This document shows, piece by piece, positions 26,557 through 35,598 of a stretch of DNA of 64,000 nt. Numbering within the stretch: position 1 is the first letter of the stretch; each line of letters starts with the position of its first letter. The notes under the pieces are model-generated. The model ran no database searches and was not told the DNA's origin. It worked only from the letters and a program-made list of their open reading frames with translations. This DNA is from Legionellales bacterium (GTDB lineage Bacteria; Pseudomonadota; Gammaproteobacteria; Legionellales; Legionellaceae). Position numbers and translations under genes: made by a program. Location: assembly GCA_026399195.1 (NCBI GenBank), contig JAPLRK010000083.1, positions 1 to 64,000 on the forward strand, read 5' to 3'.

Positions 26557-27135
26557 ATGTCTTTTACCCTACCAAACCTACCCTATGAGTTAGATGCTCT
26601 TGCCCCACATATCTCTAAAGAAACACTAGAATATCACTATGGCAAACATCATGCGGCTTACGTGGCCAACTTAAATAAGTTAACGGCTGAAACAGAATTT
26701 GCAACGATGTCACTCAATGATGTGGTGAAGCGTTCCTCAGGCCCGATATTTAACAATGCCGCCCAAGTTTGGAACCATACTTTCTATTGGCATTGCTTGA
26801 GTCCAAATGGCGGCGGGGAACCAACTGGGGCCTTAGCGGACGCTATCAAACAAACATTTGGCTCATTCGCGGCCTTCAAAGAACAATTCACACAAACCGC
26901 CATCGGCACTTTTGGTTCAGGCTGGGCATGGCTTGTGAAAGACGCTCAAGGACAATTGAAAATCACGAGCACCAGCAACGCCGGCACCCCGATGACTGAA
27001 AATAATCAGGCTCTCTTGACCTGTGATGTTTGGGAGCATGCCTACTACATAGATTACCGCAACAGACGCCCTGACTATCTAAATGCCTTTTGGTCATTAA
27101 CTCATTGGGATTTTGTTGCCGATAATTTTCGTTAA
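26557..27135 (+). CDS. sodB: iron superoxide dismutase
   Basis: This 192-aa Fe/Mn-SOD has metal ligands in [11 protein letters not shown] (first His), [11 protein letters not shown] (second His) and [14 protein letters not shown] (Asp and His). The Fe-type pattern [11 protein letters not shown] indicates an iron enzyme. It is cytoplasmic and converts superoxide to peroxide. It sits 9 bp before argD, suggesting readthrough or co-transcription. The AATAGGAGA ribosome site is good. Confidence 0.95.
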   Translation: MSFTLPNLPYELDALAPHISKETLEYHYGKHHAAYVANLNKLTAETEFATMSLNDVVKRSSGPIFNNAAQVWNHTFYWHCLSPNGGGEPTGALADAIKQTFGSFAAFKEQFTQTAIGTFGSGWAWLVKDAQGQLKITSTSNAGTPMTENNQALLTCDVWEHAYYIDYRNRRPDYLNAFWSLTHWDFVADNFR

Positions 27136-27144
27136 GGAACTGAC

Positions 27145-28311
27145 ATGACCCTAGTCACCACCTATCAGCCGCTACCCATCTCCTTTACTCACGGTTCAGG
27201 GGTTTGGCTCTATGATAAAGAGGGTGAAGCATACCTTGATAGCTTCAGCGGCATAGCGGTAAATGGCCTTGGGCACGCTCACCCTGATGTCACACAAACC
27301 ATCCAGCAGCAAGCGGCGAAGTTGATTCACACCTCAAACGCCTTTGTGATTGAAGAACAACTCGCGCTTGCTGAAAAATTAACCCATCTCACCGGCATGA
27401 AACAAGCATTTTTTGGGAATTCTGGCGCTGAGGCTAACGAATCTGCCATCAAACTGTCCCGCCTGTATGGCCATAAACAAGGGATTGAAACCCCCTCCAT
27501 CATCGTTACGGATGGCGCCTTTCATGGACGCACCATGGCAACGCTAACCGCCTCTGGCAGCCGAAAAGTACAAGCAGGCTTCGAACCCCTTCTACCTGGC
27601 TTCATTCGCGCACCTTTCGATGACATCGACGCGATACACACCATCGCCTCTCATCGAGATGATGTGGTTGCCGTCATGTTAGAACCCATTCAGGGAGAAG
27701 GAGGTATTCGTGTGGCCTCAGGCGCCTATTTACGCGCACTTGCAGACTTATGCGAAAAACAGAATTGGTTGCTCATCATGGATGAAATTCAAACGGGCAA
27801 TGGACGAACAGGGGCGTTGTTTGTCTCAATGGGCATGGGCCTTCAACCGGACATCCTAACCACAGCCAAAGGTTTGGGCAACGGTATGCCTATTTCTGTG
27901 TGCTTGATGCGCGATCGAGCTTGCGATTTGTTCAAACCTGGAAATCATGGCTCAACGTTTGGTGGAAATCCCTTGGCATGCGCTACCGCACTGACTGTTC
28001 TCAACGTGATTGAACGCGATCACTTGTGTGAAAAAGTAGCTAGCATGGGCGTGATATTAAAAAGCAAGCTCATTGAAGCCTTAGGTGACAACCCGGCCAT
28101 TCGCGGCATCCGTGGGAAAGGGTATATGCTCGGAATAGAGTTAGACCGCCCTGCAAATGGATTGAAAATCATTGGACTCAAACATCGCATCCTTTTAAAC
28201 ATCGCCGCTGAGTCCACCATTCGACTCTTACCACCGCTGGTGATGAGTGAGGACGAAATGAGCCTTTTGATAAAGCGATTGGTCGCCTCTGTGCATGAGT
28301 TTCTCGGGTGA
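27145..28311 (+). CDS. argD: acetylornithine aminotransferase (class III)
   Basis: This 388-aa PLP enzyme has FGNSGAEANESAIKL, the aspartate/Gln PLP clamp in MDEIQTGNGRTG, and the Schiff-base lysine K242 in LTTAKGLGNGMP. ArgD makes N-acetylornithine in arginine synthesis and often also acts as succinyldiaminopimelate aminotransferase for lysine and peptidoglycan. No other arg genes lie nearby, so the latter role may matter. It follows sodB closely and is followed by a repeat/IS-remnant region. Confidence 0.9.
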   Translation: MTLVTTYQPLPISFTHGSGVWLYDKEGEAYLDSFSGIAVNGLGHAHPDVTQTIQQQAAKLIHTSNAFVIEEQLALAEKLTHLTGMKQAFFGNSGAEANESAIKLSRLYGHKQGIETPSIIVTDGAFHGRTMATLTASGSRKVQAGFEPLLPGFIRAPFDDIDAIHTIASHRDDVVAVMLEPIQGEGGIRVASGAYLRALADLCEKQNWLLIMDEIQTGNGRTGALFVSMGMGLQPDILTTAKGLGNGMPISVCLMRDRACDLFKPGNHGSTFGGNPLACATALTVLNVIERDHLCEKVASMGVILKSKLIEALGDNPAIRGIRGKGYMLGIELDRPANGLKIIGLKHRILLNIAAESTIRLLPPLVMSEDEMSLLIKRLVASVHEFLG

Positions 28312-28319
28312 TGATGCGT

Positions 28320-28345
28320 AAGGATTGGGAGCGAAATAACTACTT
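28320..28345 (+). repeat. copy of the GGATCGGGAGC terminal motif
   Basis: AAGGATTGGGAGCGAAATAACTACTT matches the ends of the MITE at 22130-22332 and the palindrome at 36613 with a few changes. Only one end is clear here; a matching inverted partner was not found downstream. Confidence 0.5.
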
Positions 28346-28443
28346 GATCGCCCTAAGATTTGATAGTATTTTTTAGGGACCAACTCCGAATAAAGGCGTT
28401 TTTTTAGGAGTCAACAAGGGCTTCGGCTGCGCCTCAGTAATTT

Positions 28444-28530
28444 TGTACTAGAAGGGGAATGAACCCCTCGTAACACATATTTTTACGCCAAGGAAACCCC
28501 GCCCTGAAGGACGGAGTCTCAAGCCTTTTG
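28444..28530 (+). mobile_element. IS200/IS605-like right-end remnant
   Basis: Two short hairpins follow each other: AGGGG-AATGAA-CCCCT (28452-28467) and CCGCCC-TGAA-GGACGG (28499-28514, one mismatch). The context GGAAACCCCGCCCTGAAGG is typical of the subterminal hairpin at the right end of IS200/IS605 elements, where the tnpB guide RNA ends. No tnpA or intact tnpB is present. The 255-bp gap between argD and rlmB holds nothing else recognisable. Confidence 0.45.
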
Positions 28531-28566
28531 ATCGAAATTTGGCCCTATCGTGCCTTCTTAGAGGCA

Positions 28567-29328
28567 CTATGGGCTGGGTGTTTTATTTAAGAAGGATCGT
28601 TGCCTGACCGCTTCATAAAGGCAAACCCCCGTCGCCACCGACACATTCAAGCTCGACACAGTCCCAAGCATAGGCAGCGCGAAGAGCCCATCGCACTGTG
28701 TTCGGGTCAAATGACGCATCCCTTTGTCCTCCGCACCTAGCACAAAAGCAATGGAAGATTTGCAATCAAGCTCATACAGCGTGCCCTCAGCATCTCCTGA
28801 GGCGCCATAAATCCAAATCCCTTCTTGTTTTAAGACGTCCATGGCTCGTGCCAAATTCGTGACGCGTACGATGGGCACAGATTCAGCAGCGCCACAGGCC
28901 ACTTTACTTACCACAGGCGTCACCGGCGCATTTTTATCTCTAGGAATGACCACAAAACTCGCCCCGGCTCCATCAGCGCTTCGCAAACAAGCGCCCAGGT
29001 TATGCGGATCGGTGATGCCATCCAAAATCAAAATCAAATGGGGTGCTTGGCCCATCTCCAACAGCTGAAACAAATCCGCTTCCACATACTCAGGAAGTGC
29101 TGCCACCATCGCGACAACGCCCTGATGTGTAAACGCTGGAAAGCGTTGATTAAGCGACTGAAGAGAGAGATATTCTATGGGCGTATTTGATTCCGAGGCT
29201 ACGCTTAAAAGATGTTCCAACCGTTTGTCAGCACGATCTTCGTTCACAAAAAGTTTTTTGATGGGTCGGAGCCTACGGGCCAGCACCGCAGCTACGGCAT
29301 GAATGCCATAAATATAATGGTCAGTCAT
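28567..29328 (-). CDS. rlmB: 23S rRNA Gm2251 2'-O-methyltransferase
   Basis: Start at ATG 29328 (MTDHYIYGIHAV), with GAGGGG upstream, overlapping the rnr stop by 8 bp. The 253-aa SPOUT enzyme has the N-terminal substrate-binding domain (GIHAVAAVLA...LFVN) and knot motifs LDGITDPHNLGACLRSADGAG, VLGAEDKGM and LNVSVATGV. It methylates G2251 in the 23S P loop. An rnr-rlmB order on one strand is conserved in gammaproteobacteria. Confidence 0.94.
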   Translation of the reverse strand: MTDHYIYGIHAVAAVLARRLRPIKKLFVNEDRADKRLEHLLSVASESNTPIEYLSLQSLNQRFPAFTHQGVVAMVAALPEYVEADLFQLLEMGQAPHLILILDGITDPHNLGACLRSADGAGASFVVIPRDKNAPVTPVVSKVACGAAESVPIVRVTNLARAMDVLKQEGIWIYGASGDAEGTLYELDCKSSIAFVLGAEDKGMRHLTRTQCDGLFALPMLGTVSSLNVSVATGVCLYEAVRQRSFLNKTPSP

Positions 29329-31522
29329 CACACCCCTCAGGAAAAACAGGCTCAAAATCAATTTTACGCTCATCGAGATCAACTCGCGCCACCAACACGG
29401 TCATTTTGTCGCCCAACCGATATACCTGCCCACCGCGCTCGCCAACCAAACGATGCTTCACAGCATCAAAAGCATAATAATCATTTTTCAAAGACGTCAC
29501 ATGCACTAAGCCTTCTACATAAATATCATCGAGTTCAACAAAAATACCAAAACCGGTCACCGATGAAATTCTACCCGGAAACTCTTGACCCAATTTATCC
29601 TGCATATACTCACATTTTAACCAGGCCACCACTTCACGCGTTGCTTCATCAGCGCGCCGCTCAGTAACCGAGCAATGCTTGCCCAATCGGTTCATGTCAT
29701 CGTCGTTGTAAGTAAATTTTTCAACCGTTTGATGATCCAACAAATGACCCACGGCACGATGGATCAACAAATCAGGATAGCGCCTAATCGGTGAGGTAAA
29801 GTGCGTGTAGGCAGAATAAGCCAAGCCAAAATGGCCTTCATTGGCTTCGATGTATTGCGCTTGTTTTAAAGAACGTAACATCACCGTCTCAATCAGATGC
29901 TTTTCAGGACGTGCTCCAATAGAGGCCAATGTGGCTTGAAAATCTTTGGGTGTGGGTTTTTTTCCACCCCCCAACTGCAAGCCCAACTCGCCTAAAAACT
30001 TCCTAAGGGCTATGATTTTTTCATCTTCTGGCGCTGCGTGAACGCGATATAAGGTAGGAATGCCTGAACGCTCCAAAAAGCGTGCAGTGGCCACATTTGC
30101 GGCCAGCATACATTCCTCAATTAAGCGATGTGCATCATTACGAATGACTGGAACAATCCGCTGAATTTTTCGCATCTCATCAAATTCAATACGAGTTTCC
30201 GTCGTGTCAAAATCCATAGCCCCGCGACTTTTACGAGTCTTTAGTAAAATATGATAAAGCGTGTATAGGCATTGAATCATACCCCATAATGGCGCATGAG
30301 CACTGTCTGTCTGACCCGTTTTTAGCCATTCGCCTACTTGTTCATAGGTCAGACGGGCATGAGAATGGATGACCGCACGATAAAATGTTGAGCGATTGAT
30401 TTTACCATCCTCGGTGATGGTCATTTCAGCCACCATACACAAACGATCGACCTTTGGATTGAGCGAGCAAATCCCATTGGATAGCGCCTCAGGCAACATA
30501 GGCACCACTTTACCAGGAAAATAAACGGAATTTCCCCGTCTCGCGGCTTCTTTATCAAGTGCCGAGCCCACGGCCACATATTGACTCACATCAGCGATGG
30601 CCACATAAAGCTGAAAGCCACCTTTGGGCTTAGGAACACAATAGACCGCATCGTCAAAGTCTTTAGCATCTTCACCATCGATGGTCACAAAAGACAGATC
30701 TCGCAAATCCGTTCGTCCTTTCAATTGATCTTCAGTCACGCGTAGAGGAATCTTCGCAACGGCTGAACTCACGTCATCGGGCCAAGCGGCAGGAATGCCA
30801 TGTGCCAAAATAGACACTTCAATTTCCATTCCAGGCGCCATGTGTTCGCCCAAGATATGAACAACCTTACCAATGGCCTGGCTACGTTTGTTGGGATAAC
30901 TCAACAACTCAACAAGCACTATTTGACCCTTTTTGGCATTCATCACGAACTCTTGAGGAATGGACACATCTTGCGTCAACCGTTTGCTGTCAGGAACAAC
31001 GAAATGAACCCCATGCTCTGAAAAAAACCGCCCGACCACGCTTGCATTGGCGTGCTCAATGACTTCATGGATTTTTCCTTCAGGCCTACCCCGTCTATCC
31101 ACACCCGCTTGATATGCAAGAACGGTATCACCATGCATCACCGTACGCATTTCTTTGGCCGACAACATCATATCAGGCCCTTCCTCATCTGGAATGAAGA
31201 AGCCAAACCCATCGGGATGCCCTTGGATGGTCCCACGCTGTAAATTGATGCGCTCTAACAAACAATAGCGCCCGCGTCGGTCCATCATCAATTGCCCATC
31301 ACGCAACATGGCCCGAAAGCGAAAACCTAACGCTTCTTGCTGGCTTTCTTCCAGAACTTCCAGTTTGTTGATGAGCTGTTGGCGCGACATGGGTCGACCA
31401 AACTCCTCAAGAATCTGCATGATGAGTTCACGACTAGGAATAGGGACCGCGTATTTTTCGCTTTCTCTTTGATAAAACGGATCCCTCATCTGAACGGGTG
31501 TTTTAGATTTCTTTTTACTCAC
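29321..31522 (-). CDS. rnr: ribonuclease R
   Basis: This 733-aa RNB-family 3'-5' exoribonuclease has an N-terminal HTH-like part (PSRELIMQILEEFGRPMSRQQL) and cold-shock domains (RGTIQGHPDGFGFFIPDE). The RNB catalytic block has FVTIDGEDAKDFDDAVY, with the magnesium aspartates, then SYAHFTSP-like YSAYTHFTSPIRRYPDLLIHRA. A C-terminal S1 domain (FPGRISSVTGFGIFVELDD) follows. It degrades structured RNA and acts in RNA quality control. The Lys-rich tail of the E. coli enzyme is absent. Confidence 0.95.
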   Translation of the reverse strand: MSKKKSKTPVQMRDPFYQRESEKYAVPIPSRELIMQILEEFGRPMSRQQLINKLEVLEESQQEALGFRFRAMLRDGQLMMDRRGRYCLLERINLQRGTIQGHPDGFGFFIPDEEGPDMMLSAKEMRTVMHGDTVLAYQAGVDRRGRPEGKIHEVIEHANASVVGRFFSEHGVHFVVPDSKRLTQDVSIPQEFVMNAKKGQIVLVELLSYPNKRSQAIGKVVHILGEHMAPGMEIEVSILAHGIPAAWPDDVSSAVAKIPLRVTEDQLKGRTDLRDLSFVTIDGEDAKDFDDAVYCVPKPKGGFQLYVAIADVSQYVAVGSALDKEAARRGNSVYFPGKVVPMLPEALSNGICSLNPKVDRLCMVAEMTITEDGKINRSTFYRAVIHSHARLTYEQVGEWLKTGQTDSAHAPLWGMIQCLYTLYHILLKTRKSRGAMDFDTTETRIEFDEMRKIQRIVPVIRNDAHRLIEECMLAANVATARFLERSGIPTLYRVHAAPEDEKIIALRKFLGELGLQLGGGKKPTPKDFQATLASIGARPEKHLIETVMLRSLKQAQYIEANEGHFGLAYSAYTHFTSPIRRYPDLLIHRAVGHLLDHQTVEKFTYNDDDMNRLGKHCSVTERRADEATREVVAWLKCEYMQDKLGQEFPGRISSVTGFGIFVELDDIYVEGLVHVTSLKNDYYAFDAVKHRLVGERGGQVYRLGDKMTVLVARVDLDERKIDFEPVFPEGCDD

Positions 31523-31628
31523 AATTTCTCACATTCGTCATAATAAGTTACAGTCTAACATTATTTTGGGATTTGTTGTCATTCTGCCCTTCCAAATAAG
31601 GATCGGGAGCACCTACGTGCTTGAGATG

Positions 31629-32087
31629 CTATGGCAAAACAAACCCTCGACTACCCACATGCGCTTTTAACGCACTTAAAGGCAGATCTTCTCCGGCCCA
31701 AAATGTGCCGGATTTTGATTTAGGGCTTTTCACAGAGGGCCAAATACAGGCCGCTAATAACCCCTTACAAGGCACTTGCTGTTCGTGCCCGGGTCTCGAT
31801 TCAATACAGCTCAAATCAAAAGATGCTTTGTCAAGCGCCAATGCCGACCAATGCCCGCCTTGTATACGACTGCTCCAACCTGCGCTGGCACTGGGTTCTG
31901 ATATGGGATGAGTCAACCATAAATCGATGCTTGATAAATTATGAATCATCACCACACTGGGTTTTTTTGCTGACAAAGTTAACAAGTCCTCATGAACCAT
32001 CAAAGGGTGACACTTGGCTGGGAAAATCTCATCCGCCACCGCTGAAAAAGCGACTAACCATAACATCACCGTCAAACCATATTTCAT
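31629..32087 (-). CDS. secreted/periplasmic protein of unknown function
   Basis: Start at ATG 32087 (MKYGLTVMLWLVAFSAVA) with GGAGAT upstream. This 152-aa protein has a short signal peptide ending AVADE. The mature region has cysteines in PAKCHPL, DLSCIES, QVPCKG and LAACIWP (four, possibly two disulfides) and ends in GTFWAGEDLPLSALKAHVGSRGFVLP. The C-terminal block feels like a conserved Legionellales protein of unknown function, but I cannot name a family. It is monocistronic, upstream of rnr on the same strand, and divergent from the 32215 gene. Confidence 0.7.
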   Translation of the reverse strand: MKYGLTVMLWLVAFSAVADEIFPAKCHPLMVHEDLLTLSAKKPSVVMIHNLSSIDLWLTHPISEPSASAGWSSRIQGGHWSALALDKASFDLSCIESRPGHEQQVPCKGLLAACIWPSVKSPKSKSGTFWAGEDLPLSALKAHVGSRGFVLP

Positions 32088-32174
32088 GTCTATCTCCACA
32101 TCATCCAATGAGTAGTTTAACACAGTGATGCTATACTTTGCGCGACAGAATAGTTATGCAACAAAGCTGCGACA

Positions 32175-32183
32175 TGATATAAT
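32175..32183 (+). promoter_or_regulatory. extended -10 promoter for the 32215 gene
   Basis: TGA-TATAAT, identical to the element at 10993-11001 on the other strand, 31 bp before ATG 32215. It argues against the upstream in-frame ATGs as starts, since they lie upstream of or within the promoter. Confidence 0.6.
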
Positions 32184-32214
32184 GATAAATAAATCACCAA
32201 TTAAGGTAGAAACG

Positions 32215-33132
32215 ATGCACAAAAGGACGTTTATATCTCGTATTGAAGAAGCAATATACATCGACATAGAGGAAATCAATACTGATCAAATGGACTTGTC
32301 CTGCCGCATTCTAAGTGAATTTGATGATATCATTCTAGAGGCAACAGAGATCACAGAACATCAATATCACAACATATTAGATTTGGTAAAAACATTACTT
32401 ATTTATGATGCGTGTTGTTCTAAAGAAAAATGGGTGGAATTTTCAAATAAAACCAATTCCATTCTATTTCATCCACAACCCCTATTCACACCTACTATTC
32501 CTGCAGACAGCCTACTCGCAGCAATGTATTACATCAATGATATTATTGCTGGTTCTAGCGCGATGGGCCGTGGTCTCGAAGTCTCGATTATTCCTTCAGC
32601 TAAACACTGCGATTCTCTTGTCACCCTGTTGCGGTCCATTTACACTACACCAGAGCCATCTGAAGCGGCTTCATTCATTATATCTTGCCGTCATGTTAAA
32701 AAATCTGAAGCCTATCGAAGGTTGGTACCTCTACTATTTGACATTGCTGAAACAACTTATGCAGGTTTACTCGCTTGGAAAATCGAAAACATTCGGGCAA
32801 AACAAGCTGAAGTTGACCGTTTTTACATCGAAACAGCTGAATCATGCATGGCAAAAGGGAGTTTGAATATTTTAAAATTGCTTCAAAATCTCCCAGACGA
32901 TTTCTTGCACACACTGTCCGGTATAAGATTAGACGAGACCGTTGCGAAAAATCTGAACGATTGTAGCAAAGAATCACAGCTTGAGATTCAAAGCAGTTAT
33001 GCTAGTCGACGATATCGCAGTGGAAATTCTGGTTCAGTATGGTTAGAGATAAGAAAGAGGGCAACCATTGAATGGGCTCCAAAACATGAACCTATGTTAG
33101 AGCCAGAAACATCACCATCAAAAAGAGTATAA
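32215..33132 (+). CDS. hypothetical protein, effector-like
   Basis: Start at ATG 32215 (MHKRTFISRIEEAIYID), chosen for the AAGG site and the promoter directly upstream. This 305-aa protein looks almost entirely helical, without signal peptide or membrane helix, and has no recognised domain. The C-terminus (PKHEPMLEPETSPSKRV) is Glu/Pro-rich, as in many Dot/Icm substrates. Base composition looks AT-richer than the neighbouring rnr. It converges on another unknown gene, 33152-34144. An effector role is a guess from genome context only. Confidence 0.6.
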   Translation: MHKRTFISRIEEAIYIDIEEINTDQMDLSCRILSEFDDIILEATEITEHQYHNILDLVKTLLIYDACCSKEKWVEFSNKTNSILFHPQPLFTPTIPADSLLAAMYYINDIIAGSSAMGRGLEVSIIPSAKHCDSLVTLLRSIYTTPEPSEAASFIISCRHVKKSEAYRRLVPLLFDIAETTYAGLLAWKIENIRAKQAEVDRFYIETAESCMAKGSLNILKLLQNLPDDFLHTLSGIRLDETVAKNLNDCSKESQLEIQSSYASRRYRSGNSGSVWLEIRKRATIEWAPKHEPMLEPETSPSKRV

Positions 33133-33151
33133 TGCCAAGGCGAGAGTGGTT

Positions 33152-34144
33152 TTAGCTAAATTTCAACACAGGATCACCTTCTGCGGGAGTCTCTTCAGCT
33201 CCCAAGTCAAGTAGTACCGGGGCGTTTCTTAGCCAGCTAATAGCCTCTTTAATATTATCTTTGCCGTGAGTACCTTTTTCAGCATCCTCGACACGACTAC
33301 GAATGGCCGTATGGCTTGCATTACATACGCTTATTGAAATGCTCCTCAGCTCCGCTGGTAAAGAATCATTCATCCCAAACAAGTCATCTTCAGCAGATCC
33401 TGGAGCAAGCAATTCTTTATAGGCAGATCTTGCCCCTTGCGAACATTTTGTTAGACAACCCTCAAAAAACCTCGTTTGGATCTCCGCAAAAGATGACATA
33501 TCTTTCGGAAATGTCCCCGTCGCTCTTGCAAATATTGGCCCTAATTTTTCCGATAATTTCTTCCTCTCCGCCAAGGGCAGAAGGCAACTGAACGCAAACT
33601 CGAATGGAATTAGTAACTTTTTCATCATGGTTGGATCAGTTTTATATGTTATAGCTGCATGTCGTCTCACCAAAATTATTTTTTCCAGCATTTTTTCATC
33701 TTGAAATAACTGACTGGCAAATAATCTAGAACCCTCGACAAAGCACGTATAATCCTCACCACCCAACCCTAATTTACTAGATGCCGCCATGACTTCTATC
33801 AATGCTGTAAAGGCAAAAAGATAAGTGTTCGTGCTGACGCTTAATTTATGATGCTCGCTAACGCTAGCTTTCCTTAATTCATCAATCTGCCCACGTAAAT
33901 TGTCCTCATCTGGTTTACTTATAGAGTCTGAGTATTTATCTAGTATCTTTATCACAGCATCAAGAGACGGCTCAGTTTCTCCATTAGGATAAGCATCTGG
34001 AAGACAATCCAGTACGTCACACAAATCTTTTAACAACGGATCTCCCGTTATTCCCAGTTCTTTGCATCCGGCCATAAATAAGCGGGCCCTTTGATCTGGT
34101 CTCTGGTCTTGTAAGAGTTCCCAGTTAGTGTGGTAACTTGGCAT
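33152..34144 (-). CDS. hypothetical protein, effector-like
   Basis: This 330-aa protein has predicted helical character throughout, no signal peptide and no recognised family. AGGGATAA precedes ATG 34144. The C-terminal end (GAEETPAEGDPVLKFS) has the short acidic block followed by hydrophobic residues that is often seen in Dot/Icm type IV secretion signals. It is convergent with the 32215 gene (19-bp gap). It has the soluble, helical look of that neighbour, but no residue-level similarity was noticed between the two. Confidence 0.6.
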   Translation of the reverse strand: MPSYHTNWELLQDQRPDQRARLFMAGCKELGITGDPLLKDLCDVLDCLPDAYPNGETEPSLDAVIKILDKYSDSISKPDEDNLRGQIDELRKASVSEHHKLSVSTNTYLFAFTALIEVMAASSKLGLGGEDYTCFVEGSRLFASQLFQDEKMLEKIILVRRHAAITYKTDPTMMKKLLIPFEFAFSCLLPLAERKKLSEKLGPIFARATGTFPKDMSSFAEIQTRFFEGCLTKCSQGARSAYKELLAPGSAEDDLFGMNDSLPAELRSISISVCNASHTAIRSRVEDAEKGTHGKDNIKEAISWLRNAPVLLDLGAEETPAEGDPVLKFS

Positions 34145-34233
34145 GGTAATTATCCCTAGATTGATAAATAAATGGTCCTATTGCAAGTGTATGCCATAAT
34201 GCCATATAGTTCAATAAATTATCATTCACAAAC

Positions 34234-34265
34234 AAGGCCACCTCATGAAGGTCAATGGTGGTCTT
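34234..34265. other. hairpin before the flippase gene
   Basis: 9-bp arms AAGGCCACC/GGTGGTCTT (one G-T pair), 14-nt loop, no clear T-run. It could be a weak terminator or leader structure. Confidence 0.3.
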
Positions 34266-34332
34266 AAAGGGAGTTACCATATTCTTTGAAGTAGGTTACT
34301 CTTGAACAATATGATTTAGGATCCATAACCCT

Positions 34333-35598
34333 ATGAATCTGATGCACACCTCCCTACTTTCTGGATTATCCATCCTTGCCAAAATCATCACGGGTATCCT
34401 GATTTTGAAGATAGTCGCCATGGATACTGGCCCCACGGGGGTGGCGCTTCTTGGCCAGTTCTCAACACTCGTCGGGGTGCTGTCGGTTATTGCCGGCGGG
34501 GGCATTGGCGTTGGCGTGATCAAGTTTGTAGCGAAGTATCGGGCTCACCCCTCACAATTAGAACCCTTCCTACAGAGTGCCGCAACATATACGATGTTCT
34601 TTTCCATCCTCTCAATGGTGTTGGGCCTTTTGTTTGCGTCCTCGCTGGCCAGTTGGATTTTAGGGCAAACCAACTACACCATCCTTGTCCGCTGTTTGTT
34701 TGTCACACAATTAGCTATCGCTGCAAATTTATTGATTTATGCTGTGTTGAATGGGGATGGGAAAATACGTCTTTTGGTGATCGCCAATATCTTCAGTAGT
34801 GTTTTCAGTTTATTACTTATTGGCACTATGACCCATTATTATCATCTCAATGGCGCGCTATTTGCGATCTTATTGTCCCAAATCATGACCTTGTTGGTTT
34901 CATTGATCTGTGTGTATCAAGAAACCTGGTTCAGATTTTTACGGCCGATCAAAGCCAAGATCACCCATCTGTTTGATCTATCTCACTATTCTCTCATGAA
35001 TACGGTCAGTGCCGTCACTGTTCCTGTGGCCCAAATTTTGGTACGAAATGACATCAGTACCTTGATGGGTTGGGACACCGTCGGCTATTGGCAAGCGGTG
35101 CTACGTATTTCTGATGCTTATTTGATGTTGGTGACGACCATATTCACAGCCTATTATTTACCACGTTTTTCCCAATTGACCGATCTTAAAAGTATCAAAA
35201 AAGAGATCAAAGACGCGCATATCAAGCTCCTTCCCATCGTTGCCTTCACTTTGTTTGTCCTTTATATCTGTCGACATCTCATGATCTCTCTTTTATATAA
35301 TTCCGATTTCGAAGCGGCCACGCCTTTGTTTTTGTATCAACTGCTGGGAGATTTTTTCAGAATTGCAGCTTGGATCATCACCTATTTATTGTTGGCAAAA
35401 TCGTGGACCAAAACCTACATTGCAACGGAGGTGATTTTAAGTATACTGTTCGTGTTTTGCAGCTTCGTTTTCGTCAGATGGGCTGGTTTGATGGGTGTCA
35501 CTTATGCCTTTGCGCTGACTTACTTCATCTACTGGATGCTGATGGTAGGGGTGGCTCAAGTCTATTTCAAACAAGAAAAGGTCCGGAAATCCTCATGA
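34333..35598 (+). CDS. Wzx-type polysaccharide flippase (MATE/MOP superfamily)
   Basis: A 421-aa inner-membrane protein with about 12 predicted helices. The start SLLSGLSILAKIITGILILKIVA and GVALLGQFSTLVGVLSVIAGGGIGVGVIKFVAKY follow the O-antigen/ECA translocase (WzxE-like) pattern. It would flip lipid-linked oligosaccharides to the periplasm. It overlaps the glycosyltransferase gene by 4 bp (ATGA), so the two form an operon. No polymerase, transferase or sugar-nucleotide genes are adjacent. AGGA lies rather far from the ATG. Confidence 0.8.
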   Translation: MNLMHTSLLSGLSILAKIITGILILKIVAMDTGPTGVALLGQFSTLVGVLSVIAGGGIGVGVIKFVAKYRAHPSQLEPFLQSAATYTMFFSILSMVLGLLFASSLASWILGQTNYTILVRCLFVTQLAIAANLLIYAVLNGDGKIRLLVIANIFSSVFSLLLIGTMTHYYHLNGALFAILLSQIMTLLVSLICVYQETWFRFLRPIKAKITHLFDLSHYSLMNTVSAVTVPVAQILVRNDISTLMGWDTVGYWQAVLRISDAYLMLVTTIFTAYYLPRFSQLTDLKSIKKEIKDAHIKLLPIVAFTLFVLYICRHLMISLLYNSDFEAATPLFLYQLLGDFFRIAAWIITYLLLAKSWTKTYIATEVILSILFVFCSFVFVRWAGLMGVTYAFALTYFIYWMLMVGVAQVYFKQEKVRKSS

